The notes: a model not told the origin generated them from the letters alone. A stretch of DNA of 64,000 nucleotides from Friedmanniella luteola (GCF_900105065.1 NZ_LT629749.1:4154001-4218000); one strand, 5' to 3'. Counted from the first letter of the stretch, positions 39,628 to 48,729 are shown. Numbers and translations are program-made.

Positions 39628-40557
39628 GTGGCGGTCATCGAGGCGCAGCAAGTCACCAAGCGGTACCCCCGGGTGACCGCGCTCGACGGTCTCGACCTGA
39701 CCGTCGGCGACGGGGTCACCGGCCTGGTGGGCGCCAACGGGGCGGGCAAGTCGACGCTGATCAAGATCCTCCTCGGGCTCCTGCCGCTCACCAGCGGTCG
39801 GGCCCGGGTGTTCGGCCACGACGTGGCCACCGACGGCGCCACGATCCGGGCCCTCGTCGGCTACATGCCCGAGCACGAGTGCCTCCCCGCCGACGTCTCC
39901 GCCAACGACTTCGTGGTGCACATGGGCGAGATGTCGGGCCTGCCGCACCCCGCGGCGCGCGAGCGGGCGGCCGACGTGCTGCGGCAGGTCGGCCTGGCCG
40001 AGGAGCGGTACCGCCCCATGGGCGGCTACTCGACGGGGATGAAGCAGCGGGCGAAGCTCGCCCAGGCCCTGGTGCACGACCCCCGCCTGGTCCTGCTGGA
40101 CGAGCCGACCAACGGCCTGGACCCGCGGTCCCGGGACGACATGCTCGCGCTGGTGCGCAAGATCGGCACCGAGTTCGGCATCGCCGTGCTGGTCACCTCC
40201 CACCTGCTGGGCGAGCTGGAGCGGGTCAGCGACCACGTCGTGGTGCTGGACGCCGGACGGCTGCTCCGGTCCTCGGCCACCACCGACTACCTGCACACCA
40301 CCGGCACGCTGCTGGTCGAGGTGCTGGGCGGCCGGCGGGAGACCGAGCAGCTGGTGCAGGCCCTGGTCGGCGCCGGCGTGGTGGCCGCCGTCGCCGGCAC
40401 GATGGTCGAGGTCGAGGCCGCCGACAGCTCCGCCCACGACACCGTCCGTGACCTCACCGTGGAGCTGGGGCTCGGCCTGGTGCGGATGCAGGAACGCCAC
40501 CACCACATCGAGGACGTGTTCCGCGACGAGGAGGCCGGCCGTGTCCAGCCCGTCTGA
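39628..40557 (+). CDS. ABC transporter ATP-binding protein
   Basis: 309 residues: Walker A GANGAGKSTLI, Q-loop region MPEHECLP, signature YSTGMKQRAKLAQ, Walker B LVLLDEPTNGLD, H-loop TSHLL. The C-terminal 90 residues (TGTLLVEVLGGRRE..) are the extra domain found in CcmA/NatA-like exporters. TACGTT lies six bases before the GTG start, so the operon is probably read from a leaderless message. First of four coupled genes encoding two ATPase/permease pairs. Confidence 0.92.
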   Translation: MAVIEAQQVTKRYPRVTALDGLDLTVGDGVTGLVGANGAGKSTLIKILLGLLPLTSGRARVFGHDVATDGATIRALVGYMPEHECLPADVSANDFVVHMGEMSGLPHPAARERAADVLRQVGLAEERYRPMGGYSTGMKQRAKLAQALVHDPRLVLLDEPTNGLDPRSRDDMLALVRKIGTEFGIAVLVTSHLLGELERVSDHVVVLDAGRLLRSSATTDYLHTTGTLLVEVLGGRRETEQLVQALVGAGVVAAVAGTMVEVEAADSSAHDTVRDLTVELGLGLVRMQERHHHIEDVFRDEEAGRVQPV

Positions 40558-41446
40558 GACCCGTCCCACCGGGACCATCCACGACATCGGCTACCGCCCC
40601 TACGAGGGCGTCCGGCTGGGTGAGGGTGCCGTCGCCTGGTCGCTGTTCCGCACCGGGCTCCGGCACTCCTTCGGCCTCGGCCGCTCACTCCGGTCCAAGG
40701 TGCTGCCGATGACCCTGCTCGGGGCCATGCTCCTGCCGGCGGTGATCCTCGTGGCCGTGCTGGTGCAGGCCCGCGACGCCCTCGGGCTGACCGGCCAGAT
40801 CGTGCCGTACTCGCGGTACGCCATGGTGACCCAGGTGGTGATCTCGGTCTTCGTGGCCGCCCAGGCTCCCGCCCTGGTCTCCCGCGACCTCCGGTTCCGC
40901 ACCATCACCCTCTACCTGGCCCGGCCCCTGCGCCGCAGCACCTACGTCCTGGTCCGGCTGGCGTCCCTGCTGGTCGCGGTCTTCGCGCTGGTCACCGCCC
41001 CGTTGCTGGTCCTCTACGTCGGGGGCCTGCTGGCCGACCTCCCACCCGGGCGGGAGACCCGGCTGTTCCTCGAGGCCGTGCTCGCCGCCCTGCTGCTCGC
41101 CGCGCTGCTGTCGGGGCTGGCCGCCCTCATCGCGGCCGTGACGACCCGGCGTGGCCTCGCCGTCGCGGCGATCATCGTCGTGCTGGTGGTCAGCTTCACC
41201 GCCGTCGCGGCCGTCCAGGGCATCGGCACCGAGCAGGGGATGCCCCGGCTGGCCCAGCTCGCCGGCCTGTTCTCGCCCTACACCCTCGTCGACGGCCTGC
41301 AGGTCTGGCTGTTCGACGCCGCCGCCTCCACGCCGGCGCCCCCGACCGGCCGCACCGGCGTGCTGTTCGCCCTCACGGCCCTGGTCGTCATCGCCGGGTC
41401 GGTGGTCGGCCTGCTGACCCGCTACCGGAGGACGACCGCGCTGTGA
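40541..41446 (+). CDS. ABC-2 type exporter permease
   Basis: 301 residues with six hydrophobic segments after a cytoplasmic start GTIHDIGYRPYEGVRLG, typical of ABC-2 permeases of unknown substrate in actinobacteria. GTG at 40541 has AGGAGG upstream and overlaps the ATPase end by 17 bases. Large periplasmic loop RDALGLTGQIVPYS; LARPLRRSTYVLVRLASLL is the coupling-region motif. Confidence 0.88.
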   Translation: MSSPSETRPTGTIHDIGYRPYEGVRLGEGAVAWSLFRTGLRHSFGLGRSLRSKVLPMTLLGAMLLPAVILVAVLVQARDALGLTGQIVPYSRYAMVTQVVISVFVAAQAPALVSRDLRFRTITLYLARPLRRSTYVLVRLASLLVAVFALVTAPLLVLYVGGLLADLPPGRETRLFLEAVLAALLLAALLSGLAALIAAVTTRRGLAVAAIIVVLVVSFTAVAAVQGIGTEQGMPRLAQLAGLFSPYTLVDGLQVWLFDAAASTPAPPTGRTGVLFALTALVVIAGSVVGLLTRYRRTTAL

Positions 41447-42357
41447 GCACCCTCGAGCTCGACCACGTCTCCCGCTGGTACGGCAACGTCGTCGCCGTCA
41501 ACGACGTGTCGATGACGATCGGACCCGGGGTGACCGGCCTCCTCGGCCCGAACGGCGCCGGGAAGTCGACCCTGATCGCGCTGATGGCCGGCTTCCTCGC
41601 CCCCTCGGTGGGCAGCGTGACCCTCGACGGCCGGCCGCTGTGGCGCAACGAGCAGATCTACCGCGACATCGGCCTGGTGCCCGAGCCCGAGGCCCTCTTC
41701 GACTACCTCACCGGCCGGCAGTTCGTCCTCGCCAACGCCCGGCTGCACGGCGTCCCCGATCCCGGTGCCGCGGCGGAGCGGGCGCTCGCGGTGGTCGAGA
41801 TGTCCGACGCCGCGTCCCGGACGATCGCCACCTACAGCAAGGGCATGCGGCAGCGGGTGAAGATGGCCTCGGCCCTGGTCCACGACCCCTCGGTCCTGCT
41901 GCTCGACGAACCCTTCAACGGCATGGACCCCCGGCAGCGGCTGCACCTCATGGAGCTGCTCCGACGGATGGGCGGTGACGGACGGACCGTCCTCTTCAGC
42001 TCCCACATCCTCGAGGAGGTCGAGCAGGTGGCCCGACAGATCGAGGTGGTGGTGGCCGGTCGGCATGCGGCGTCCGGCGACTTCGGGGCCATCCGTCGCC
42101 TGATGACGGACCGGCCCAACCGCTACGTGGTGCGGTCAGCCGACGACCGCGCCCTCGCCCGGGCGCTCCTGGGGGACGTGTCGGTCCGGGCCGTGTCGCT
42201 GCGACCACAGGGGGGCGTCGAGGTGGAGGCCACCGACTTCGGGCGGTTCAGCGTCGCCCTCCCCCGGCTGGCGCGGGACCTCGGTGTCCGGTTGTTCGAG
42301 GTGTCGCCCACCGACGAGTCGCTGGAGAGCGTCTTCTCCTACCTGGTCGCGTCATGA
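41443..42357 (+). CDS. ABC transporter ATP-binding protein (second)
   Basis: 304 residues: Walker A GPNGAGKSTLI, signature YSKGMRQRVKMAS, Walker B VLLLDEPFNGMD, H-loop SSHIL. GTG overlaps the previous stop (GTGA). About 30-40 percent similar by eye to the first ATPase; each precedes its own permease, so the unit may form a heteromeric exporter or arose by duplication of an ATPase-permease pair. Confidence 0.92.
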   Translation: MSTLELDHVSRWYGNVVAVNDVSMTIGPGVTGLLGPNGAGKSTLIALMAGFLAPSVGSVTLDGRPLWRNEQIYRDIGLVPEPEALFDYLTGRQFVLANARLHGVPDPGAAAERALAVVEMSDAASRTIATYSKGMRQRVKMASALVHDPSVLLLDEPFNGMDPRQRLHLMELLRRMGGDGRTVLFSSHILEEVEQVARQIEVVVAGRHAASGDFGAIRRLMTDRPNRYVVRSADDRALARALLGDVSVRAVSLRPQGGVEVEATDFGRFSVALPRLARDLGVRLFEVSPTDESLESVFSYLVAS

Positions 42358-43130
42358 CCGCCCCGGTCGCCGACAAGGGCACGAGGGCCGCGGCCCCGAC
42401 CGGCAGCGGCGGGCCGGTCAACACGACGGTGGCGTGGCTCGGGCTGCGCAGCCTGTTCGGTCGGCGCCGCGGCGTCCTGCTCGTCGTCCTGCCCGTGGTG
42501 CTGCTGGCGCTGGCCGTCCTGGTGCGCGTGCTGGTGGACGGCAGCGCCGGGGCGCCCGACCTCCTCCACCAGCTCGGGCTCGTCGTGGTCGTGCCGCTGG
42601 TGGCCCTCATCGCGACCACCGGGGTGCTCAGCTCGGAGATCGACGACGGATCGGTGGTCTACCTGCTGGCCAAGCCGCTCTCCCGGCTGACGATCGTGGT
42701 CAGCAAGCTGCTCGTGGCCTCCGGCTGCGTGCTCGTGTTCGCGGCAGCGCCGCTGCTGGTCGCCGGGCTGGTCCTGCGGCCCGACGCACCGCGGCTCGCC
42801 CTCGGCTTCGCGGTCGGCGGCCTCGCCGGTGGTCTGACCTACTGCGCGCTCTTCGCGCTGGCCTCGGTCCTCACCCGGCACGCGGTCGTCGTCGGGTTGG
42901 TCTACGTCCTGATCTGGGAGGGTCTGCTCGGCGGGCTGCTGGACGGCATCCGCTGGCTGAGCGTGACCTGGTGGTCGGCCGCGATCACCGACGAGATCAC
43001 CGGCGGCCCGGCCCTGGTCGAGAAGATGAGCCTGACCTACGCCGTCGCGGCCACGGTCGTGGTCGTCCTCGGCGCCAGCTGGCTGGCCAGCCACCGGCTG
43101 CGGGGCTACAACTACACCGCTGACGAGTAG
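42354..43130 (+). CDS. ABC-2 type exporter permease (second)
   Basis: 258 residues, six membrane segments. WLGLRSLFGRRRGVLLVVLPVV at the N-terminus, IDDGSVVYLLAKPLSRLTIVVSKLL as the coupling region. ATG overlaps the ATPase stop (ATGA). Ends the four-gene exporter operon. Confidence 0.88.
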   Translation: MTAPVADKGTRAAAPTGSGGPVNTTVAWLGLRSLFGRRRGVLLVVLPVVLLALAVLVRVLVDGSAGAPDLLHQLGLVVVVPLVALIATTGVLSSEIDDGSVVYLLAKPLSRLTIVVSKLLVASGCVLVFAAAPLLVAGLVLRPDAPRLALGFAVGGLAGGLTYCALFALASVLTRHAVVVGLVYVLIWEGLLGGLLDGIRWLSVTWWSAAITDEITGGPALVEKMSLTYAVAATVVVVLGASWLASHRLRGYNYTADE

Positions 43131-43174
43131 GCCCGCCGCCCCCGCGGCTCCCGGGCCGTGGAGCCCTCGACGCG

Positions 43175-43612
43175 ATGAGTCTGCCGGGGATCCTCGGTCT
43201 GCCCTCCAGCGACCCGACCCACCCGAGGAGCGAGGAGGACTCCGAGGTCCGCGACCCCTGGGTCACCGCGATGTGGGGCCCGCCCGCCACGGTGGTGTCG
43301 ACGACCCTGGACGCCCCGCTCGACCGGCCCGACGCGACCGTCGAGCACGGAGACGCCGTCGACGTCGTCGCCCGCCTCAAGGAGGAGTCGGACGTGCCGT
43401 TGCGCTCGCACGGCAGCCTCTCGATGAACCGGGCCCTGATGGCTGCCGGCCTCGTCGACCACGTCCAGGTGACCCTCTTCCCGGTGATCACCGGGGAGAC
43501 GGGGCTGGACCCGGTCTTCGGGGGAGCAGCCGACGTCGACCTGGAGCTGCTCGAGAGCCGGACCCCGGACGGCCACGTCCTCGAGCTCACCTACCGTCCC
43601 ACCCTGCACTGA
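43175..43612 (+). pseudogene. dihydrofolate reductase-like (RibD C-terminal) protein, 5' truncated
   Basis: From about residue 38 the sequence is a typical DHFR-family protein: TVVSTTLDAPLDRPDATV, VARLKEESDVPLRSHGSLSMNRALMAAGLVDHVQVTLFPV, TGLDPVFGG and YRPTLH. The usual first 70 or so residues, including the first strand of the nucleotide fold (SLDGY region), are replaced by a Pro/Ser-rich stretch MSLPGILGLPSSDPTHP. No good ribosome binding site precedes the ATG. Probably non-functional; an intact relative lies at 43966. Confidence 0.6.
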
Positions 43613-43627
43613 CCCGGAGGAGAGACC

Positions 43628-43927
43628 ATGCCCACGAAGATCACCCTCATCATCGACAACCCCGCCGACCCGGCCGCGTTCGAGCAGGCGTACCCCGGCC
43701 TGGTGCGGGTCGCCCGGAGCCTCCCGGGATTGCAGCGGCTGGAGTCCGCGAAGGTCTGGCCGAAGGAGGACGGCACACCCACCCCCGCCCACCGGACCCT
43801 CGACCTGTACTTCGCCGGCTACGACGACGCCTCCGCCGCCGTGACGACCCCCGAAGCCGGCCAGCTCTTCGGCCAGCTCGCCACCACCGGGGCGTCCTTC
43901 ACCGGGCTCTTCTCCGACATCGAGTAG
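43628..43927 (+). CDS. EthD-domain protein
   Basis: 99 residues: KITLIIDNPADPAAFEQAYPGLVRVARSLPGL, LESAKVWP, RTLDLYFAGYDDASAAVTTPEAGQLFGQL, a ferredoxin-like EthD fold. GGAGGAG precedes the ATG. Related proteins accompany P450 and polyketide-type enzymes but this one stands alone; function unknown. Confidence 0.75.
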   Translation: MPTKITLIIDNPADPAAFEQAYPGLVRVARSLPGLQRLESAKVWPKEDGTPTPAHRTLDLYFAGYDDASAAVTTPEAGQLFGQLATTGASFTGLFSDIE

Positions 43928-43965
43928 CGGCGGGGTCCACCTGCTCAGGCGCGGGGCTCAGGGGC

Positions 43966-44523
43966 TCAGCGGGTCCGGTAGCGCGCGTAGACGAGGCCCG
44001 TGGCGAAGGCCCGCTCCTCGACCAGCTGGAGGTCGAGGCGCACCCCGTCCGGGAAGAACCGCTTGCCGCCGCCGACCACGCTCGTGGTGATGAAGAGGTG
44101 GTACTCGTCCACCAGACCAGCGGCGATCGCCTGGGCCGCGAGGGTCGGGCCGTCCACGCTGAGGTCCTGCTCCGCCTCGGCCTTGAGCCTGCGCACCGCG
44201 TCCGGGTCGAAGGACCGCTCGACCCTCGTCCTCGCGCTGGACACCGCCGGGAGCGTCGTGGAGTACACGACCTTCTCGGCCGCCTGCCAGCCGCGGGCGT
44301 ACCGCACGATGTGCGGCGGCGCGTCGGGATCGGTGTGGGCGGTCTCCCAGAACACCATCGTCTCGTACATCCGCCGGCCGTAGAGGTACGTGCCGACGTG
44401 GCGGAAGGTGTCGTCGATGAAGGTGTGGACCTCCTCGTCCTCGGCTCCCAGACCGAGGTCGCCCTCCGCCGCCTCCGCGTAGCCGTCGAGCGAGGTGATC
44501 ATCGCGTAGATGAGCTTGGCCAT
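43966..44523 (-). CDS. dihydrofolate reductase family protein (RibD C-terminal domain)
   Basis: 185 residues: AKLIYAMITSLDGYAEAAEGD at the N-terminus, YLYGRRMYETMVFWE, VYSTTLPAV, LKAEAEQDLSVDGPTLAAQAIAAGLVDEYHLF, and FFPDGVRLDLQLVEERAF. The nucleotide-binding GPTLA turn is intact. GGAGGAG precedes the ATG. A NADPH-dependent reductase of unknown substrate rather than FolA itself. Confidence 0.87.
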   Translation of the reverse strand: MAKLIYAMITSLDGYAEAAEGDLGLGAEDEEVHTFIDDTFRHVGTYLYGRRMYETMVFWETAHTDPDAPPHIVRYARGWQAAEKVVYSTTLPAVSSARTRVERSFDPDAVRRLKAEAEQDLSVDGPTLAAQAIAAGLVDEYHLFITTSVVGGGKRFFPDGVRLDLQLVEERAFATGLVYARYRTR

Positions 44524-44596
44524 GGTTCTCCTCCGGGTGCGGGCCCCGGCCCTCGGCCGCGGTCCCGCCGGCTGTGACCCCGGCCCCACGCAGAAC

Positions 44597-45154
44597 TCAT
44601 CGACCGGCGCCGGTTCCCCGGTGTCGGGGCTGGCCGCTGCGGCCGGCGCTGCGGGGCTGCGCACCGGCCTGGCAGCGCCGCAGGATCTCGTCGACGACCT
44701 GCTCGACCGGGGCGGTGGCGTCGATCACGACGCCGTCCGGGACGTCTCCCCCCGTCTGGTGCCAGTGCACGATCCGCGCGCGCTCCGTCGGCCTCCCCCC
44801 ACCCCACGCGTCGTCGGGTCGCTCGTCCAGGCGCCGGTTCAGCGTGGCGAGGTCGACCTCCAGGACGAAGACGCCGTCGAACAGGTCGAGGAACGTCGCG
44901 AAGTTCCTCGAGCCCCCGCAGAAGAAGGTGACCGCCGCCGTCTGGTCGGCGGCCAGGGCCCTGACCCTGCCGACGTCCCACAGGTGGTGCTCGTGCCCGC
45001 CGCCCTCCACCGGTTCGCCCGTCTCCGGGTCGCCCTGGTAGGCGAGCTCGCGGTCGCCGTGGACGGCGTGGTGGCCGCGCCGCTGCAGCTCGTCGCAGAC
45101 GGACGTCTTGCCGGTGCCGGAGAGGCCTTCGACCAGGTAGTTCCTCGTCCCCAT
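44597..45154 (-). CDS. P-loop NTPase/small-molecule kinase (AAA_18-like)
   Basis: 185 residues beginning MGTRNYLVEGLSGTGKTSVCDEL with a clear Walker A, then HGDRELAYQGDPETG, a central lid with CGGSRNFATFLDLFDGVFVLE, and a long disordered Arg/Pro/Gly tail. TATCCT lies seven bases before the ATG at 45154, indicating a leaderless message, so the upstream ATG at 45172 is less likely. Substrate unknown. Confidence 0.8.
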   Translation of the reverse strand: MGTRNYLVEGLSGTGKTSVCDELQRRGHHAVHGDRELAYQGDPETGEPVEGGGHEHHLWDVGRVRALAADQTAAVTFFCGGSRNFATFLDLFDGVFVLEVDLATLNRRLDERPDDAWGGGRPTERARIVHWHQTGGDVPDGVVIDATAPVEQVVDEILRRCQAGAQPRSAGRSGQPRHRGTGAGR

Positions 45155-45175
45155 GTCCGGCAGGATAGGCACCCG

Positions 45176-45631
45176 TCAGCGCCAGCCCGGCCCCTGCTGA
45201 CCGGCCGGGGTCGGCGCGCGCGCCCGGCAGGCCGATCGGACCACGCGCACGGACGGGCTGGCGTCGCCCCCGGAGGACCGTTGATCCCGGAGGACGTCGT
45301 GGAGGGCGCCGTAGGCCGCGTCGGACAGCCCCATCTCCTGGTAGTCGTCGCTGTGGTCGGGGTGGTCGTCGATCTCCTGCACCCAGTACCGGACCTGCTG
45401 GACGCAGCGGTCCACCCACGCCGCGGCCGACGCCCCGGCGGTCGCGGGCTCGGGCGAGGGGCGGGCCGACCGGGACGCCGGACGGTGGGGTTCCCCGTCG
45501 GCCGGCGGGGTCGCACACGCCGGTACCAGCCCCAGCAGCAGGCCGGCCAGCGCGGCCGCGCAGGTCCCCCGCCTGGTGCCCGTCCCGCCCGCGGCGCCAG
45601 GACCTCGTCGGCTGTGCCGCTCCGTCCTCAT
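45176..45631 (-). CDS. small lipoprotein, hypothetical
   Basis: 151 residues. GGAGGTGG precedes the ATG at 45631; a basic start MRTERHSRRG and hydrophobic LAGLLLGLVPACAT give a type II signal with lipobox Cys. The mature part holds a Pro/Ser-rich linker and one compact segment AAWVDRCVQQVRYWVQEID, MGLSDAAYGALHDVLR. Lies 22 bases from the neighbouring kinase gene on the same strand. No family recognised. Confidence 0.65.
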   Translation of the reverse strand: MRTERHSRRGPGAAGGTGTRRGTCAAALAGLLLGLVPACATPPADGEPHRPASRSARPSPEPATAGASAAAWVDRCVQQVRYWVQEIDDHPDHSDDYQEMGLSDAAYGALHDVLRDQRSSGGDASPSVRVVRSACRARAPTPAGQQGPGWR

Positions 45632-45828
45632 CGCCACCTCCGCAGTCGGGCGGACGGGCCGAGCGTAGCGGCGTCCGTGGTGGTGACGGCCCGCCACCGC
45701 GGCCGGGCGCCGGTCCCGGTCGGCTCCGCCGGGCTTCGCACGGCACCTGCGCCGCCGCGTCGGCCGCAGTACTGTCGAGACGCTTCCTGGTCAACCCACG
45801 GGTACCGCCGGATCGGAACGGGGCAGCA

Positions 45829-46727
45829 ATGGGTGCTGAAGACGGGTCCGTCGTCGCGGCTGAGCGCCGACCGGGCAGGAGCTCACGGGCCGCGCCACCG
45901 GCCACCGCACGGCCGAAGGCCCGACCCCGGGCCCTCGTCGCCGGGGCGGCCGCGGCCCTGCTCTGGCTACCGACCAGCGCAGCGGCCGACACGACGGTCG
46001 AGGCCGAGCTGGTGGAGCAGAACGGGAGCGGCGTGACCGGCACCGCCACCCTCACCGTGACCGAGGGCGGCGGCCTCCGGGTGGTCATCCGTCGCGCGGG
46101 CTCACCGCGGGCCAGCCCCACGCGCAGCACGTCCACGGCAACACCAGCGGGGCGCACTTCGCCTGCGCCACGGTGGAGGAGGACGACCAGGACGGGGACG
46201 GCGTCCTCACGAACGAGGAGGCGAGTGGTGAGTACGGCACCATCTTCCTGCCGCTGACCACGCGGGGCGGGGCCGCGCCCGAGGACGGGCTCGACACCCG
46301 CCGGATGCCGGTGGCCGACCGGGACGGCCGCGTCGACTACGACCGGACCTTCCCGGCCGACGTGCTGCCCGAGGGGCTGGTGGAGCACCTGTCCTCGCTG
46401 CACGTCGTCCAGCACGGCATCGACGTCAACGACAACGGCCGCTTCGACGTGGAAGCCCTCGGCGTCTCGACCTTCGCCCAGAGCCTGGGGGCGGAGGGGG
46501 TGCCGGAGGAGGCCACCGACCCGGCCAGCTGCGGCGTGGTGGTGGGGGCCGGCGCCGCCCACCCGGCCCACGCCGGCGTCGAGACGGGCGGGACCCCGGT
46601 CGCGACGGCCGAACCGCCGCTCGCCGCCTCGGGCACCGCCCTCCTGCTGGCCGCCGCCGCGCTGCTGCTCCCGCGGCGCTGGCGACGTCCCCCGCGTGGC
46701 CCGGCTGCTGGTGACGACCCGGCGTAG
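45829..46727 (+). pseudogene. sortase-substrate surface protein (CHRD-like) with a frameshift
   Basis: Two overlapping frames join into one protein. Frame 1 (from 45829) has a long signal peptide region (RALVAGAAAALLWLPTSAAAD) and DTTVEAELVEQNGSGVTGTATLTVTEGG. Near 46090 the reading must shift back one base to continue RGLTAGQPHAQHVHGNTSGAHFACATVEEDDQDGDG and on to 46727. The join restores a CHRD-like domain (HAQHVHG). The C-terminus LAASG, hydrophobic helix, RRWRRPPR is a sortase sorting signal. A class F-type sortase follows directly. One base seems lost in the run GTCGCGCGGG; real mutation or sequencing error. Confidence 0.65.
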
Positions 46728-47433
46728 CCCGCTCCGTCCCCGCGACGTCCGCGTGGCGCGGGTCCTCGCGGCGGCCGCACTCGCGCTGGTGGGGGTGGTG
46801 CTCCTGGGCGCCGGCCTCGCCGGGACCCCGGCCCCCCCACCCACGGTCCTCGCCCCACCCGTCGCCACCCCGCCGTCGACGCCCGGCCCTTCGCCGGGGA
46901 CCGTCCGACGTCCCGCCCCCAGCACCCCTGCACGCGAGGTCGGGGACCGGATCAGCGGTCCGGTGCTGCCGGACTCCGAGCCGGCCTCCCTGACGATCCC
47001 GGACCTCGACCTCCGTTCCCCGCTGGTCGACCTGGGCCTCGACGCCGACGGCGCCCTGGAGGTGCCGCAGGACCCGGGGCGGGCCGGCTGGTTCGCCCGC
47101 GGCGCCGCGCCCGGTGCGCTGGGGCCCGCGGTCATCGCGGGGCACGTGACCTGGGACGGCGCCCCCGCGGTCTTCCACCGGCTGGCCGCTCTGCGCCGGG
47201 GCGACGCCGTGCTCGTCACCCGTGACGACGGCAGGACGGCCGAGTTCACGGTGACCCGGGTCGCCCAGTTCGCCAAGTCCCAGTTCCCGACGGACGCCGT
47301 CTACGGCCCCATCGACCACGCCGGGCTGCGGCTGATCACCTGCGGTGGCACCTACGACGCCGCCCGGCACCGCTACCTCGACAACGTCGTCGTCTTCGCC
47401 CGGCTGTCGGCGACGCGCGGGCCCCGGCCCTAG
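46696..47433 (+). CDS. class F-type sortase
   Basis: 245 residues: one membrane helix near the N-terminus, a Pro-rich stalk, then the sortase barrel with IPDLDLRSPLVDLGLDADGALEVP, catalytic His in VIAGHVTWDG, catalytic Cys in LRLITCGG and Arg in YLDNVVVFAR. The pattern fits single-enzyme class F sortases of actinobacteria. It starts inside the end of the frameshifted surface protein gene (GTG 46696; GTG 46753 possible), so the two were one operon and the surface protein is its likely substrate. Confidence 0.88.
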   Translation: MARLLVTTRRSPLRPRDVRVARVLAAAALALVGVVLLGAGLAGTPAPPPTVLAPPVATPPSTPGPSPGTVRRPAPSTPAREVGDRISGPVLPDSEPASLTIPDLDLRSPLVDLGLDADGALEVPQDPGRAGWFARGAAPGALGPAVIAGHVTWDGAPAVFHRLAALRRGDAVLVTRDDGRTAEFTVTRVAQFAKSQFPTDAVYGPIDHAGLRLITCGGTYDAARHRYLDNVVVFARLSATRGPRP

Positions 47434-47445
47434 GCGCTCGTCGGC

Positions 47446-48729
47446 TCAGGCCTGGCCCACGACGAGCAGGACGGGCTCGGAGGCGACGCCCGCCTCGGGG
47501 TCGAGGACCCGGAGCCGGTACCGGCCGGGCTGCCCGAGCTCCACGTAGGTGGTGAACCACCCGGTGCCGTCGGCCCGGGTGGGCAGCGGGAAGGCGCGCC
47601 AGGTGCCGCGCTCCCAGCGCTGGACCCGCAGGAAGGTGCTGCCCGTCCCACCGCTGTGGGTCCCGCGGAGCTGCACGGCCTTGAAGGGCTCGGCCGGTCC
47701 GGCCGGCGGCAGCAGCGCGAGCCGCACGCCCGCGGGCGTCGACGCAAGACCGCCCTGCGGGGCCCCGGCCGCCGGGTCTGGGGCCGGTGAGGTCGCCCGG
47801 GTCGCCGGCGGGCCCGAGGACGCGGGGCCCCCGAGCAGCCAGGCCCCACCCGTGGTGACCAGGACCAGCGCCACGGACCCGACCAGCACCCCCGCTCGAC
47901 GCCGGGAGCGGGCCGGGGCGGCCGACGAGTCGACCGCCGACCCCACCGGCTCCGACCGCCCCCGCAGGCGGTCGCGCAGCTCGAGCGCACTCGGCCGGGC
48001 CGCCGGATCACCGTCCAGCGCGGCCACCAGCGACGCCCGGAGGGCGGGCTGCACGTCCCAGAGCGGCGGGACGGCCACCCGGCCCGACGACCGCGCTGCG
48101 CGGCGCGGACCGACGCTCTGCGGGGGCGGCTGCCCGGTCAGCAGCGCGTACAGGGTGGCGGCGAGGCCGTAGACGTCGCCGGCCGCTCCCGCCCCGCGCC
48201 TGGCCTCGGGTGCCGCGTACCCCGGCTCGGCCGACGACCGCCCGTCGCGCCCGGCCGCGTGCACCACCGCCGCACCGAAGTCGACCAGCACCGGGTCGTC
48301 GTGCTCGTCGAGGAGGATGTTGCCGGGGCTGACGCGGCCGTGCACCACCCCGGCGGCGTGCGCGGTGGCGAGCGCGTCGGCGACCACCGCCCCCAGCCGG
48401 CGGACCCGCTCCTGCCCGCACCGCTCGGGGAGCTCCAGCCAGCGGGCCAGCGCTCCCCCGGTGACGAGGTCCTCGACGACGTAGGGCCGTCCACCGGGCA
48501 GCACGCCGGCGTCGTGCACGGTGACCACGCCGGGGTGCCACGCCAGCCGGGCGGCCCGCGCCGTCAGCCGCAGGAACGCCTGCTGCACGGTCTCGTCCAC
48601 GGGGCCGGTGCAGACCTTGACCGCCACCCGACGGTCCAGGGCCGGCTGCCGCGCCTCCCAGACCGCGGCGCTCCGACCGTGGGCGAGCAGCCGCCACCCC
48701 TCCAGCCCGCCGATGTCCGGGTGCTCCAC
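47446..48729 (-). CDS. Ser/Thr protein kinase-like protein with degenerate catalytic loop
   Basis: 427 residues. Kinase domain (about 5-265): VAVKV (ATP Lys), YVVEDLVTGGAL, catalytic loop VVHGRVSPGNILL, metal loop VDFGAAVV, and YAAPEA. The loop has HGR where HRD/HGD is expected, so the catalytic Asp is replaced by Arg and the following Lys by Ser; activity is doubtful. A membrane helix (AGVLVGSVALVLVTTGGAWLL, about 290-310) leads to an extracellular immunoglobulin-like domain (LRGTHSGGTGSTFLRVQRWE..YRLRVLDPEAG). GTG 48729 has AGGAGGTGG upstream. Confidence 0.85.
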   Translation of the reverse strand: MEHPDIGGLEGWRLLAHGRSAAVWEARQPALDRRVAVKVCTGPVDETVQQAFLRLTARAARLAWHPGVVTVHDAGVLPGGRPYVVEDLVTGGALARWLELPERCGQERVRRLGAVVADALATAHAAGVVHGRVSPGNILLDEHDDPVLVDFGAAVVHAAGRDGRSSAEPGYAAPEARRGAGAAGDVYGLAATLYALLTGQPPPQSVGPRRAARSSGRVAVPPLWDVQPALRASLVAALDGDPAARPSALELRDRLRGRSEPVGSAVDSSAAPARSRRRAGVLVGSVALVLVTTGGAWLLGGPASSGPPATRATSPAPDPAAGAPQGGLASTPAGVRLALLPPAGPAEPFKAVQLRGTHSGGTGSTFLRVQRWERGTWRAFPLPTRADGTGWFTTYVELGQPGRYRLRVLDPEAGVASEPVLLVVGQA

